The notes beneath the pieces were generated by a model. The model had not been told where the DNA came from and searched no databases. It was given only the letters and a program-made list of their open reading frames with translations. From contig JAIDCJ010000017.1 in assembly GCA_029055875.1 (NCBI GenBank), positions 1 through 54,563 of the forward strand: 54,563 nucleotides of DNA, given 5' to 3'. Of the stretch, positions 16,631 to 25,064 are shown one piece after another. The stretch is from Clostridia bacterium. GTDB lineage: Bacteria > Bacillota > Clostridia > Christensenellales > Borkfalkiaceae. A program made the position numbers and the translations under genes. Position 1 is the stretch's first letter. Each line of letters starts with the position of its first letter.

Positions 16631-17475
16631 ACGTTTTCTCCGTAAATTTCATTGATAATATGCTCTGCATACGCACGCGCTACGTTCAAGCCCGTTACGC
16701 GCTCCATGCCCCCGAAAAAGGCGTTGGAATTGACTTCACAGACGAGAAAACCGTCTTCGCCGAATAACAAGTCGATTCCGCAATAATCGAGATTCAGCCG
16801 CCTTGCTACCGCCTCGCAGAGCGTAATCCTGTCGCGGGCGAGTTCATACTTCTCCCCTTTCCCGCCGAGTTCTACATTAGAGCGGAAATCGGTTTGCGAG
16901 GTTCTGAGCATTGCCGAAAAGACCTTCCCGCCGATAACGATAACACGCACGTCCCGCCCCGCACTGCCCGCAATAAACTTCTGGAACAGGTGCGGTTTGC
17001 ATTTCACCTGCTCGGCAATTTCACGCAGCTGCTCCATAGTATCCGCTTTATAGACACCCTTTCCGAGAGAGCCGAAGCACTCTTTTACGACAACGGGAAG
17101 CCCGAAACGCGAAACAACGCCGTCTATAAGCTCCTCTTTCACGGGTTCGTTCGGTAGATAACACAGCGGGCCCGCAAGCGTATCGGGCATGGGAAATCCG
17201 TCAAGCTTCATGTAAGTGCGCATTTTATCGTCGCAATCGGCAATCGCCTCGGGACGGTTAAAGAGCCTTAGCCCCGATTTTTCCAACAGCTCGCCCGCAT
17301 ACTTATCTTTATCGAGATAGATACAAAAGTCCGTATCAAGCCGCGATACAAGCACGTTGCGCCTGATTTCCGTTTGAATGCCGAGAGTGTCAAGCTCCTC
17401 TTTCAGCCGTTTCACACTATACAGCTCGCTTTCCGAGGTTGCATAGGCGTTGATTAGAATAGTTCCTCGTTTCAT
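16627..17475 (-). CDS. RimK-like ATP-grasp ligase
   Basis: A 282-residue ATP-grasp protein. Recognisable parts are the pre-ATP-grasp N-domain, the VVVKECFGSLGKGVYKAD ATP-binding loop, the QKFIAGSAGRDVRVIVIGGK segment, and the metal-binding end DLLFGEDGFLVCEVNSNAFF. RimK/LysX-family enzymes join an amino acid or peptide to a carboxylate using ATP. The substrate here is unknown; a lysine-biosynthesis or S6/peptide-tagging role cannot be told apart. The ATG lies 8 nt after the hom terminator U-tract and has no Shine-Dalgarno sequence. Confidence 0.85.
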   Translation of the reverse strand: MKRGTILINAYATSESELYSVKRLKEELDTLGIQTEIRRNVLVSRLDTDFCIYLDKDKYAGELLEKSGLRLFNRPEAIADCDDKMRTYMKLDGFPMPDTLAGPLCYLPNEPVKEELIDGVVSRFGLPVVVKECFGSLGKGVYKADTMEQLREIAEQVKCKPHLFQKFIAGSAGRDVRVIVIGGKVFSAMLRTSQTDFRSNVELGGKGEKYELARDRITLCEAVARRLNLDYCGIDLLFGEDGFLVCEVNSNAFFGGMERVTGLNVARAYAEHIINEIYGENV

Positions 17476-17483
17476 AATTTTCT

Positions 17484-17510
17484 AAAAAACAAGGCGGGTT
17501 CCCCCGCCTT
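17484..17510 (-). terminator. Terminator of the panT-coaX-hom operon
   Basis: GGCGGG/CCCGCC stem with a short loop; on the minus strand it is followed by TTGTTTTTT. Confidence 0.85.
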
Positions 17511-17523
17511 TCCGTTTGTACTG

Positions 17524-18801
17524 TTAAGATACGACGCGGAGCACGCAATCAACTTTGGCAAATTCCAACGCGTTAATTTTGGATACCGCGTCGCGAATGG
17601 AAAGCTCACGCGATTCATGCGTAATGAAGGTAACGGTTGCCTTGTCGCCCTCCGTCATCTTTTGCTGCATTTCTACAATGGAAATATTGTTCTTTCCGAA
17701 AATAGAAGTAATTTTCGCAAGCACGCCCGCTCTGTCTGTTACCGAAAGCCGCAGATAGTAAGCGCTCTTAAAATCGCTCGGGAAGCAAACGTCCTTGTCT
17801 GCGGTTGCCGTATTTTTGAACGTGGAATAACGGCTATCGGAATGCGTTGCCGCATAAATAATATCGCTTACAATCGCGCTGCCCGTGGGAAGCGCACCCG
17901 CACCCCTGCCGTAGAGCATCACGTCGCCTACCGCATCGCCGTGCAGATAAACGGCGTTAAAGCTATCGTTGACTGCGGCAAGCGGGTGATCACCCCGCAC
18001 AAACGTGGGATGTACACGCACTTCGATGCCTGCCTCCGTCTGTTTGCCGATTGCAAGAAGCTTCAAACAGTAACCGAGCTGTTTTCCGTCGGAAATGACT
18101 TCCTGCGTAATATTCGTAATGCCCTCGCGGAACACCTTTGAAAACGGCACTTTTGTATGAAATGCGAGTGAGGAAAGAATAGAAAGCTTATACGCCGCGT
18201 CGAAGCCTTCCACGTCCGACGTAGAGTTTGCTTCGGCATAACCAAGCCGCTGAGCCTCTTTCAATGCGTCCTCGTAGGACATACCCTCGTTTGACATTTT
18301 GGTTAAAATATAGTTCGTCGTTCCGTTGATGATACCCATCATGGAAGTAATGTGATTGGCCTGCATTCCGTCAAGAAGCGTACGGATAATGGGAACACCG
18401 CCTACGCAGCTTGCCTCAAAATAAAGGCCTGCATTCTGGTGCTTAGCTACGCGCTCCAATTCGTGGGAGTATTTACAGAAGAGCTCTTTGTTGGACGTAA
18501 CGACCGTCTTGCCGGCGTTGAGCGCCGCCATAACGTATTCACGCGCCACGTCGATTCCGCCGATGACCTCTACAACGATATTCACGTCGGGATTGGAAAC
18601 AACCTCCGCAATATTCGTCATGATCTTCTCTTCGGGCACGCCGAGAGCTAACGCACGTTCGCGGTCGAGCTCCAAAACGCCCTCCACAACGATATCAACG
18701 TCCTGCGTTTTTTGATAGAACTCTCTGTGCTCCGTAAGAATTTTATACGTCCCGCTACCCACGACACCGAGGCCGAGAATCGCTACGCCAACCTTCTTCA
18801 T
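17524..18801 (-). CDS. hom: Homoserine dehydrogenase
   Basis: A 425-residue enzyme with an N-terminal Rossmann motif (GLGVVGSGTYKIL), the catalytic domain with GIINGTTNYILTKM and AYKLSILSSLAFH, and a C-terminal ACT domain (from about 350, TDRAGVLAKITSIFGKNNISI). It reduces aspartate semialdehyde to homoserine for Thr/Met synthesis; the ACT domain suggests allosteric feedback by Thr. The ATG overlaps the coaX stop by 4 nt with GGAGG in the coaX end. Confidence 0.97.
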   Translation of the reverse strand: MKKVGVAILGLGVVGSGTYKILTEHREFYQKTQDVDIVVEGVLELDRERALALGVPEEKIMTNIAEVVSNPDVNIVVEVIGGIDVAREYVMAALNAGKTVVTSNKELFCKYSHELERVAKHQNAGLYFEASCVGGVPIIRTLLDGMQANHITSMMGIINGTTNYILTKMSNEGMSYEDALKEAQRLGYAEANSTSDVEGFDAAYKLSILSSLAFHTKVPFSKVFREGITNITQEVISDGKQLGYCLKLLAIGKQTEAGIEVRVHPTFVRGDHPLAAVNDSFNAVYLHGDAVGDVMLYGRGAGALPTGSAIVSDIIYAATHSDSRYSTFKNTATADKDVCFPSDFKSAYYLRLSVTDRAGVLAKITSIFGKNNISIVEMQQKMTEGDKATVTFITHESRELSIRDAVSKINALEFAKVDCVLRVVS

Positions 18802-19586
18802 TTTGTTTCCTCCGAACTGTTAAGATCGTATAAATATTTCAAACCGTTGAGTGTAAGCATTTTATCGATTACGTCAATGCACTTGGTTTCCTTTGCTATA
18901 ATCTCCGAGAAACCGCCCGTCGCAACCGTGATAACCTCTTTCACGCCCAACTCGGATTTAATTTTTTTGACGATATATTCCACTAACCCCGCAAACCCGA
19001 ACACAATGCCCGCCTGCATATTGGTAACGGTATTCGTGGCAATCACGCTCTTGGGTGCTTCGATTTCCACGCGCGGAAGCTTTGCCGTTCCGCTTACCAA
19101 ACTATCAAGCGAGCCCCGAATGCCGGGAGCAATCACGCCGCCGATAAATTCGGATTTTTCGTTGATAATATTAAACGTGGTTGCCGTGCCGAAATCGATT
19201 ACGATTATGGGCTTGCCCGCACCGTATTTTTTGATTGCGGCTACGTTATTCACGATTCTGTCCGCTCCCACTTCCCGCGCATTGTCCGCACGCATGGAGA
19301 GTCCTGTTTTCAGTCCCGGAGCAATGAGTTTGGGGGTGATACCGAGATACAGCCCGAGCATATGCTCAATGGTATAATCGAGCGAAGGAACAACGGAAGA
19401 GATAATTCCGCCCGTAATATCCTTCACCGAAATGCCGTTGAATTCGAGCATGCCCGCAAGCTGTGCGCCGTATTCGTCGGACGTGCGTTTCAAATCGGTG
19501 GCGACGCGGAAAGAAAATTTCAGCTCGTCCCCGTCGAAAATCGCATATTTAATATTGGTATTTCCGATATCGATACAAAGAATCAT
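18798..19586 (-). CDS. coaX: Type III pantothenate kinase
   Basis: A 262-residue CoaX: the N-terminal DIGNTNIKYAIFDGD phosphate loop, GADRIVNNVAAIKKYG, IDFGTATTFNII and the GGVIAPGIRGSLDSLVSGTAKLP segment are all family hallmarks. It phosphorylates pantothenate, the first step to CoA. It begins 5 nt after the ECF S-component gene, so uptake and activation of pantothenate are probably coexpressed. Confidence 0.97.
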   Translation of the reverse strand: MILCIDIGNTNIKYAIFDGDELKFSFRVATDLKRTSDEYGAQLAGMLEFNGISVKDITGGIISSVVPSLDYTIEHMLGLYLGITPKLIAPGLKTGLSMRADNAREVGADRIVNNVAAIKKYGAGKPIIVIDFGTATTFNIINEKSEFIGGVIAPGIRGSLDSLVSGTAKLPRVEIEAPKSVIATNTVTNMQAGIVFGFAGLVEYIVKKIKSELGVKEVITVATGGFSEIIAKETKCIDVIDKMLTLNGLKYLYDLNSSEETK

Positions 19587-19591
19587 ATTGA

Positions 19592-20323
19592 TTATTCCGT
19601 TTTGGGAGTGTCCTCTTCTTGGGGGATACCCTCCTCTTGCGCCGTTTCCGCGGTTTCCTGTTGCGGTTGTTCGGGTTCTTCTTTTTTCGTTTTACGCAAG
19701 CCGAGCTGCTTTCTGACGACGCTTTCAATTCTGCAAATGGCAGGAGCGAGAACGAGGTTGAGTGCAAACTCAATAAAGAAATTAAACGTAACGAGAACAA
19801 GCACGATAAAGACAAAAACGTTCATGCCCGCATACTCGGCAAGTCCCGCATCGTTTACAAGAATATCGCGGAACGCAGTTACCGCACTGTTCATGCACAG
19901 ACAGCCGAGAATAAAGAGTGCCGTGTTGATGACGGGAACGATTCCGGACGCAACAAAGACGGCAACGTAGCGATTCTTCTTTGCAATGAGGCGGTAAAGA
20001 AAACCCGCCGCAACACCCGCAGCCGTGGTTTTCAAAATACAAGTGAACGTAGTGACGACGGGGCTATACGTCCAGATAATAGCATAAAAGCCACCGCCGA
20101 TAATCACTTGAATGAGTACAACAATTCCGCAGGCAAGGCCCAAGAAGCCGCCCGCAAGCGGGCCGAGCAGAATTGCCCCGAGAACAATCGGGATCAGGGT
20201 AAAGTTCAGTTGAACTGTGCCAATCGTGATTGCGCCACCCACAGCCTGCAACACTACAACAAGTGCCGTGAGTACTGCAAGGTAGGCAATGTTCTTTGCC
20301 GAAAAGAAACGCTTCTTTTCCAT
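19592..20323 (-). CDS. ECF transporter S component, probably for pantothenate
   Basis: A 243-residue membrane protein with about six hydrophobic helices in residues 10-200 and the ECF S-component feel (TALVVVLQAVGG, NFTLIPIVLGAILLGPLAGGFLG). It would bind the vitamin and dock on a shared EcfT-EcfAA' module, not encoded here. Specificity for pantothenate is inferred from coupling to coaX. The C-terminal 35 residues are a charged Glu/Gln/Pro/Thr tail that is unusual for S components. Start set at ATG 20323 because GGAGG is 9 nt upstream; the in-frame TTG at 20329 is too close. Confidence 0.8.
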   Translation of the reverse strand: MEKKRFFSAKNIAYLAVLTALVVVLQAVGGAITIGTVQLNFTLIPIVLGAILLGPLAGGFLGLACGIVVLIQVIIGGGFYAIIWTYSPVVTTFTCILKTTAAGVAAGFLYRLIAKKNRYVAVFVASGIVPVINTALFILGCLCMNSAVTAFRDILVNDAGLAEYAGMNVFVFIVLVLVTFNFFIEFALNLVLAPAICRIESVVRKQLGLRKTKKEEPEQPQQETAETAQEEGIPQEEDTPKTE

Positions 20324-20443
20324 ATTCAATTACCTCCATCGGATTTGCCCGCGCAATATCCGTGAAAAAAATAAGTATTACATTTTGCCAAAACGAATAA
20401 AACCGTTTCCGTATTTTTTCGCCGTAAGGCATTATGCGTTTTA

Positions 20444-20472
20444 ATTATAACAAACTCGAATATTTTTGGCAA
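20444..20472 (-). promoter_or_regulatory. Promoter of the S component-coaX-hom operon
   Basis: Minus-strand TTGCCA (20472-20467) and TATAAT (20449-20444), 17-bp spacer. The leader of about 110 nt contains no riboswitch I recognise. Confidence 0.8.
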
Positions 20473-20522
20473 CTAAATGAGGAACCTTTTTCCCGCCCCT
20501 GAACATAATATTTAATATAAAA

Positions 20523-20555
20523 CCGCAGAACGGATATTCAATACATACTCTGCGG
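20523..20555 (+). other. Hairpin in the leader of the small Cys/Gly-tail peptide
   Basis: CCGCAGA and TCTGCGG are perfectly complementary and enclose 19 nt, ending 6 nt before the strong AAGGAGG ribosome binding site. It may stabilise the mRNA or act as an operator. Confidence 0.55.
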
Positions 20556-20574
20556 CGATTAAGGAGGAAAAACT

Positions 20575-20778
20575 ATGAATTGCAATAGCAACAGCTGTCT
20601 TTGGATTCTCATTATTCTGCTCATTCTCGGTACGAACGTACTCTCTTCAAACACGTTCACCGGTTGCGGCTGGCCTTTTCTCTTAGCTCTCGCTTACTGC
20701 TTCGGGAAAAACGGCACCCTCAGCAATCTTATGAACAGAATCGGCGGCTGCGGTTGCGGCTGCGGCTGCAACGGCTGA
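20575..20778 (+). CDS. Small hydrophobic protein with Cys/Gly repeat tail
   Basis: A 67-residue protein preceded by a strong AAGGAGG at 7 nt. Residues 8-22 (CLWILIILLILGTNV) and about 31-44 are hydrophobic. The C-terminus is GGCGCGCGCNG, alternating Gly and Cys, and there are further Cys at 3 and 8. It could be membrane-associated, metal-binding, a coat-like small protein or a peptide precursor; I cannot decide. A clean terminator follows at 20840. The strong RBS and terminator make a real gene likely despite its size. Confidence 0.75.
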   Translation: MNCNSNSCLWILIILLILGTNVLSSNTFTGCGWPFLLALAYCFGKNGTLSNLMNRIGGCGCGCGCNG

Positions 20779-20839
20779 GTCCTGACGCAAGTTTGAATCC
20801 GATTCCGTAGAGCTTCGGACTATAAATCCGAAAAGAGTT

Positions 20840-20869
20840 CCGCCCGCGTTTTTTAACGCGGGCGGTTAA
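20840..20869. terminator. Terminator between the small peptide and the unknown gene at 20876
   Basis: Perfect 11-bp stem CCGCCCGCGTT/AACGCGGGCGG with a 4-nt T loop, followed on the plus strand by TTAATTTTT. It may also serve the convergent minus-strand gene. Confidence 0.9.
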
Positions 20870-20875
20870 TTTTTA

Positions 20876-21508
20876 TCACGTCATTTCTAAATTTTGAAAT
20901 TGATACAAATTCTTTTTCAAATATTCTCTTATATCTCTCATCTTTTCCGTCTTTCCAAAAATAAAAATGTCCATATGGTCTGTCGGAACGATTATTATTT
21001 CATCTTCCAAAAAAACAAAATACGATAGCGTATTGTTTCTAAAATTTGCATTAGTAATATCAGACACTATTTTTTTATCTTTAATACAGAGAACGTTATC
21101 ATTATCACTTATCCCCTTTTGCACAAAAAGCCTATATAGCTTTTTAGAAAGTCTTCCGTTTTTCACCCACTTTTCGTCGTACTTAAAAACAAACCGAGAA
21201 TTACTTTGTAAAAAACCCATGAGCATTTTAATGAATTTTTGTAATGTCTGCTCATTTTTCTTATATTGAATAAACGAAGACTTTTCAAAGGTCGTGTAAT
21301 TTAAATCTATATATCGAACATTTACTATGCCCTCTTGAATACTGACCACTATCTTTTCTCCAGTCGGGCACTCTAAATTATCGAAATCAAAAAATGATAG
21401 TCTTTCTATGATAGAATTTTTTTCAACTTCTGAAACTTTACTAATCATATCCTCACAATTGTATTTCCAGTTCCGCCAAAATAAAAGCCAATCATTTCTG
21501 TTTTCCAT
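20876..21508 (-). CDS. Unknown AT-rich protein
   Basis: About 210 residues from ATG 21508 (MENRNDWLLFWRNWK). It is rich in Lys, Asn, Phe, Ile and Asp, markedly more AT-rich than its neighbours, and has no signal peptide or membrane helix. I recognise no domain. The ATG lies inside the last codons of the Nudix gene and has no ribosome binding site; internal ATGs such as that at MISKVSEVEK are possible starts. The composition suggests horizontal acquisition at the end of the Nudix operon. Confidence 0.65.
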   Translation of the reverse strand: MENRNDWLLFWRNWKYNCEDMISKVSEVEKNSIIERLSFFDFDNLECPTGEKIVVSIQEGIVNVRYIDLNYTTFEKSSFIQYKKNEQTLQKFIKMLMGFLQSNSRFVFKYDEKWVKNGRLSKKLYRLFVQKGISDNDNVLCIKDKKIVSDITNANFRNNTLSYFVFLEDEIIIVPTDHMDIFIFGKTEKMRDIREYLKKNLYQFQNLEMT

Positions 21509-22028
21509 TGTTGCGATAAGCAAGCAGTGCGACAACCGTTTTCGCATCACAAATTTTGCCGCTCTCTATCAGCTCGTAAACTCTATCCAGAGGCAGATAT
21601 TCTACGTTGAGAAACTCCCCTTCGTCCAAATGCCGAACGCCTTCTTGGATACCCTTTGCCTCATAAATATAAATCTTTTCGTTCGTATAGCCGGGCGTGG
21701 GATAGATTGTAAAAAGGTGAACAAGCTCCTTTGCCGTCAGCCCCGTTTCTTCCGAAAGCTCTCTCTCGGCGGCAAGTTTGGGATCCTCGCCCGCTTCCAA
21801 CTTTCCCGCAGGAATCTCATACAGCTCCTCGCCGTAGGCGTAACGAAACTGCTTCACGAGCGCGACTTTTCCGTCTTTCACGCACAAAACGGCTGCTCCG
21901 CCCGGGTGCTCTACAATTTCGCGTTTACAGGGCGTGCCGTCGGGAAGAAGCGCGTCGTCACAGCGCAGGTTGATAATTTTCCCTTTATAAATATATTTTT
22001 TGTTAACCGTCTTTTCTTCTAACTTCAT
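21492..22028 (-). CDS. Nudix hydrolase, ADP-ribose pyrophosphatase type
   Basis: A 178-residue protein with a complete Nudix box (GKLEAGEDPKLAAERELSEETGL; G-X5-E-X7-RE-X2-EE-X-G) at about 88-110. It is preceded by the VKQFRYAYGEELYEIPAG segment that is typical of the ADP-ribose pyrophosphatase (NudF/YqkG) subgroup. It would cleave ADP-ribose to AMP and ribose 5-phosphate. The start is set at ATG 22028; an upstream GTG at 22034 is in frame. It lies 14 nt after the unknown gene at 22043-22759. Confidence 0.9.
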   Translation of the reverse strand: MKLEEKTVNKKYIYKGKIINLRCDDALLPDGTPCKREIVEHPGGAAVLCVKDGKVALVKQFRYAYGEELYEIPAGKLEAGEDPKLAAERELSEETGLTAKELVHLFTIYPTPGYTNEKIYIYEAKGIQEGVRHLDEGEFLNVEYLPLDRVYELIESGKICDAKTVVALLAYRNNGKQK

Positions 22029-22042
22029 TTTCACTCAATCTA

Positions 22043-22759
22043 TTACAGCTCGTCGGAAAGTGTGAACAGTCCTGCACTCACGCTGTCTTCCGCATTGATA
22101 TAACGCAAAAAGTAGCGGTACCCCGAAAGAATCGCGCAAATTTCGTTTACGTCCTTGCGTCCGACTGCCGCCGCGAGCTCGTCCAAAATAATTTCGGAAG
22201 CGCTGCGCTCCTCGCCTAAAAGCGGGATTGCCGCAATGCGGGCACGCTCAACAGTCACACGCTCGAAGAGAGATTCCAAAACTGCGTCATGCCGCTTTGC
22301 TGCACTTTCAAGCTGCCCCTTTCTTCCGTAATCGGGGAAGCAGGAACGGACGATATCTCTGAACGGACGGATCATGCGCTCCGTAAATCCGGAGAAGCTC
22401 GCCGTAAAGCTACCGTCGCTGTAAAAATAGCGGCGAAGAAAATCGTTGAATTTAATTGCACCTGCGTCCAACTCCACAAGGATACAAAAGACGAACGCGA
22501 GAATATCCTTACGATCGGACGGAAGGTAGGCGATGCCGTGCTGTGCACCTGGCTCTGCGGGATATTTGAGATAAGCGCGTTTGGCGGCGGGGTAATCGAA
22601 CCCGTCGGTAGCGGTATTGAAAAGCTCCTTCAGCTCCCCGCTCTTTGAAATTGCCTTTAACATTTCCGCGATATTGGTATCGGCAAGCATATAACTTCCA
22701 CCAATCAGTTCGTCGCACGCACCGATAAATTGCTGAATTTTCGCATATTTCATATCCAT
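22043..22759 (-). CDS. Conserved-looking hypothetical protein
   Basis: A 238-residue soluble protein, mostly helical in appearance, starting MDMKYAKIQQFIGACDEL with GGAGA 6 nt before ATG 22759. Composition matches neighbouring core genes (normal GC, Ala/Glu/Arg-rich), which argues against recent transfer. I recognise no motif. It has its own promoter, divergent from the PBP gene, and shares an operon with the Nudix hydrolase. Confidence 0.7.
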   Translation of the reverse strand: MDMKYAKIQQFIGACDELIGGSYMLADTNIAEMLKAISKSGELKELFNTATDGFDYPAAKRAYLKYPAEPGAQHGIAYLPSDRKDILAFVFCILVELDAGAIKFNDFLRRYFYSDGSFTASFSGFTERMIRPFRDIVRSCFPDYGRKGQLESAAKRHDAVLESLFERVTVERARIAAIPLLGEERSASEIILDELAAAVGRKDVNEICAILSGYRYFLRYINAEDSVSAGLFTLSDEL

Positions 22760-22802
22760 GAACATTCTCCATGACGAAAGCGTCTTTCTTATGTTTTTTC
22801 AC

Positions 22803-22831
22803 ATTATATCATAAACTTGATATATTTTCAA
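22803..22831 (-). promoter_or_regulatory. Promoter of the hypothetical gene and Nudix operon
   Basis: Minus-strand TTGAAA (22831-22826) and TATAAT (22808-22803), spacer 17 bp. Confidence 0.75.
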
Positions 22832-22886
22832 CAAAACCGTGAAGAATTCCGAAATTTTTTCGGGAAACTGAAGAATACTGTTTGTA

Positions 22887-25064
22887 ATGAAACGTTCCGT
22901 TAAAATTACTCTCGTCATATTTGGAATCCTTGCGGTGCTCATGCTCTCCGCATTCGTGTTTTATCTCGGCGTAACGGGCAGTTCCCGCCTCGATGCGGAA
23001 AAGCTCACGCTTGATAAAACCTGTACTCGCATTTACGACAAGGACGAAAACCAAATTGAAACCTCCCTTCATTACGATACCGACTTTTCTTTATTCCCCG
23101 AATATCTGCCGAACGCCTTCGTTGCGATAGAAGATAAAAATTTCTATACCCACCACGGCTTCGATTATAAGCGCATTGCAAAGGCGGCAATGAAAAATAT
23201 TGCATCCTTCTCTTTTAAGCAGGGTGCTTCCACCATTTCGCAACAGCTCATTAAAAATACGCACCTTTCAAGCCAAAAGACCATTACGCGAAAGCTGAAA
23301 GAATATAAGCTCACACGCATTTTGGAAAAACGCTATTCCAAGGAAGAGATTTTAGAGCTGTACCTCAACTCCATTTATTTCGGACACAGCGCGTTCGGAA
23401 TCGGCGAAGCGGCACGGTATTATTTCGATAAACGTGTGGAAGAGCTCTCGCCCGCCGAATGCGCCACGCTTGCCGCACTCGTAAAATCGCCAAACCGCTA
23501 TTCCCCTTTCCGCGATGCGGAGAAGTGCCTTGCAAGGCGTAATCTCGTATTGAAGCTCATGCGCGAACAAGGCTACCTTTCCGATGCGGAGTATCAGACG
23601 GCTATCGAAACGCCGCTTCCCGTATCACCCGCAGAAAGCGCCTCGAACGCCTATCTTGCGCGCGTTTACGAAGAGCTTACGGAGCTCTTCCCCGACGCGA
23701 AATCGAGTGAGCTCGGAAAGCTTCGTGTTTACACCTATTACGACGCGAAGTTGCAAGCTCAGCTTGAAAAGAATAAACCGGAATCGGACGTCTGCATTTT
23801 GGTGCGGGACAACCAGACGCACGGAATTAAAGCGCTGCACGCGACTGCGGGAACCCCCAAACGCTTGCCCGCTTCCACTATCAAGCCCCTGCTCGTATAT
23901 GCGCCTGCGCTGGAAAATAATCTTATTTCGCCGCTCACGCCCGTGTTGGACGAAAAGACGAATTTCGGCGGATATTGCCCCGACGATTACAACGGTGCTT
24001 CGGGTGAATATATGAGCGTGCGCTATGCGCTATCCCACAGCGTGAATATTCCCGCCGTGAAAATTCTCAACGAGCTTGGGATAGAGCGCGGCGTAAAATA
24101 TATGAGCAAAATGGATATGGAAATCGAACGCGACGACTATTCGCTCGCCTTAGCCCTCGGCGGCATGAAGGAGGGTTTTACCCTGCCTCAGCTTGCGGAT
24201 GGATATGCAACCTTTGCAAACGGCGGAGAGTTTTCCCAGTCAACGACGATTGCACGGATAGACGACGAAAAAGGCAAAACCGTATATCGTTTCACACCGC
24301 ACGGAAAAAGAGTTTTTTCCGAGGACGTGAGCTTTCTCATGAACGATATGCTACAGACAACGGCACGCGAGGGCACGGCAAAGAAGCTGAGAGGTCTTTC
24401 CTTCCCCGTCTGCGCCAAGACAGGCACAGCGGAAAGCGCGGGCAAGAACACGGACGCCTACACAATTTCCTACACCAAAAATGAAACCGTTGCAGTATGG
24501 CTCGGAAACCGCGACAATTCCCCCGTTGAGGCAACGGGCGGCGGCCTGCCTGCAAATATAGCACTTCGCGTTTACGAGTATCTATACGCAAACGGTGCGC
24601 CCGAGCCCTTCCCCGAAACCTGCGAGGGCGTGGAACGGGCGAGCTACGACAAGGAAGAATATACCGCTAACCACCGCATTCTGCTTGCCGATCCTGCCGC
24701 ACCGCCGCTTGTATGCGGTACGGAGCTCTTCCGCACGCAGGCGCTTCCCAAAGAGACAAGCACGCGTTTTTCCTGTCCGAATATCGCAAACCCGCAGATT
24801 TCCGTGAAAAACGGCACCGTTCAGATAGTATTATGTCAGACACAGTACTATGATTATCTTATAAAACGCGAAAACCGCGGTAAAATTACCACGGTTTACA
24901 ACGGAAAATATCAACAAACGATCTGCGACAACTCGGTACGCAGCGGCGAGAAATACACCTATACGGTAATTCCCCTCTATAAAGGAAAGGAAGGTACGCC
25001 CGTAACGCTACCTCCCGTTCAGATTGAAGCAAATACCGAATTACCCGATAATTGGTGGGAGTAA
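22887..25064 (+). CDS. Class A penicillin-binding protein (PBP1A type)
   Basis: A 725-residue bifunctional peptidoglycan synthase. One N-terminal membrane anchor spans about residues 6-30. The GT51 glycosyltransferase domain has AIEDKNFYTHHGFDYKRI (catalytic Glu near 77) and QGASTISQQLIKN. The transpeptidase domain has STIKP (Ser near 329), SVN near 384 and KTG near 510. A short fibronectin-like C-terminal region follows from about 630. It polymerises and cross-links glycan strands outside the membrane. No clear promoter or ribosome binding site is seen before the ATG. Its stop codon directly abuts the stop of convergent thiI. Confidence 0.93.
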   Translation: MKRSVKITLVIFGILAVLMLSAFVFYLGVTGSSRLDAEKLTLDKTCTRIYDKDENQIETSLHYDTDFSLFPEYLPNAFVAIEDKNFYTHHGFDYKRIAKAAMKNIASFSFKQGASTISQQLIKNTHLSSQKTITRKLKEYKLTRILEKRYSKEEILELYLNSIYFGHSAFGIGEAARYYFDKRVEELSPAECATLAALVKSPNRYSPFRDAEKCLARRNLVLKLMREQGYLSDAEYQTAIETPLPVSPAESASNAYLARVYEELTELFPDAKSSELGKLRVYTYYDAKLQAQLEKNKPESDVCILVRDNQTHGIKALHATAGTPKRLPASTIKPLLVYAPALENNLISPLTPVLDEKTNFGGYCPDDYNGASGEYMSVRYALSHSVNIPAVKILNELGIERGVKYMSKMDMEIERDDYSLALALGGMKEGFTLPQLADGYATFANGGEFSQSTTIARIDDEKGKTVYRFTPHGKRVFSEDVSFLMNDMLQTTAREGTAKKLRGLSFPVCAKTGTAESAGKNTDAYTISYTKNETVAVWLGNRDNSPVEATGGGLPANIALRVYEYLYANGAPEPFPETCEGVERASYDKEEYTANHRILLADPAAPPLVCGTELFRTQALPKETSTRFSCPNIANPQISVKNGTVQIVLCQTQYYDYLIKRENRGKITTVYNGKYQQTICDNSVRSGEKYTYTVIPLYKGKEGTPVTLPPVQIEANTELPDNWWE

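Noticed and set aside
24830..24860. TAGTATTATGTC repeat in the PBP gene similar to the stem-loop before thrS
   Set aside because: It is within a conserved coding region and the match is short, so coincidence is the simplest reading.
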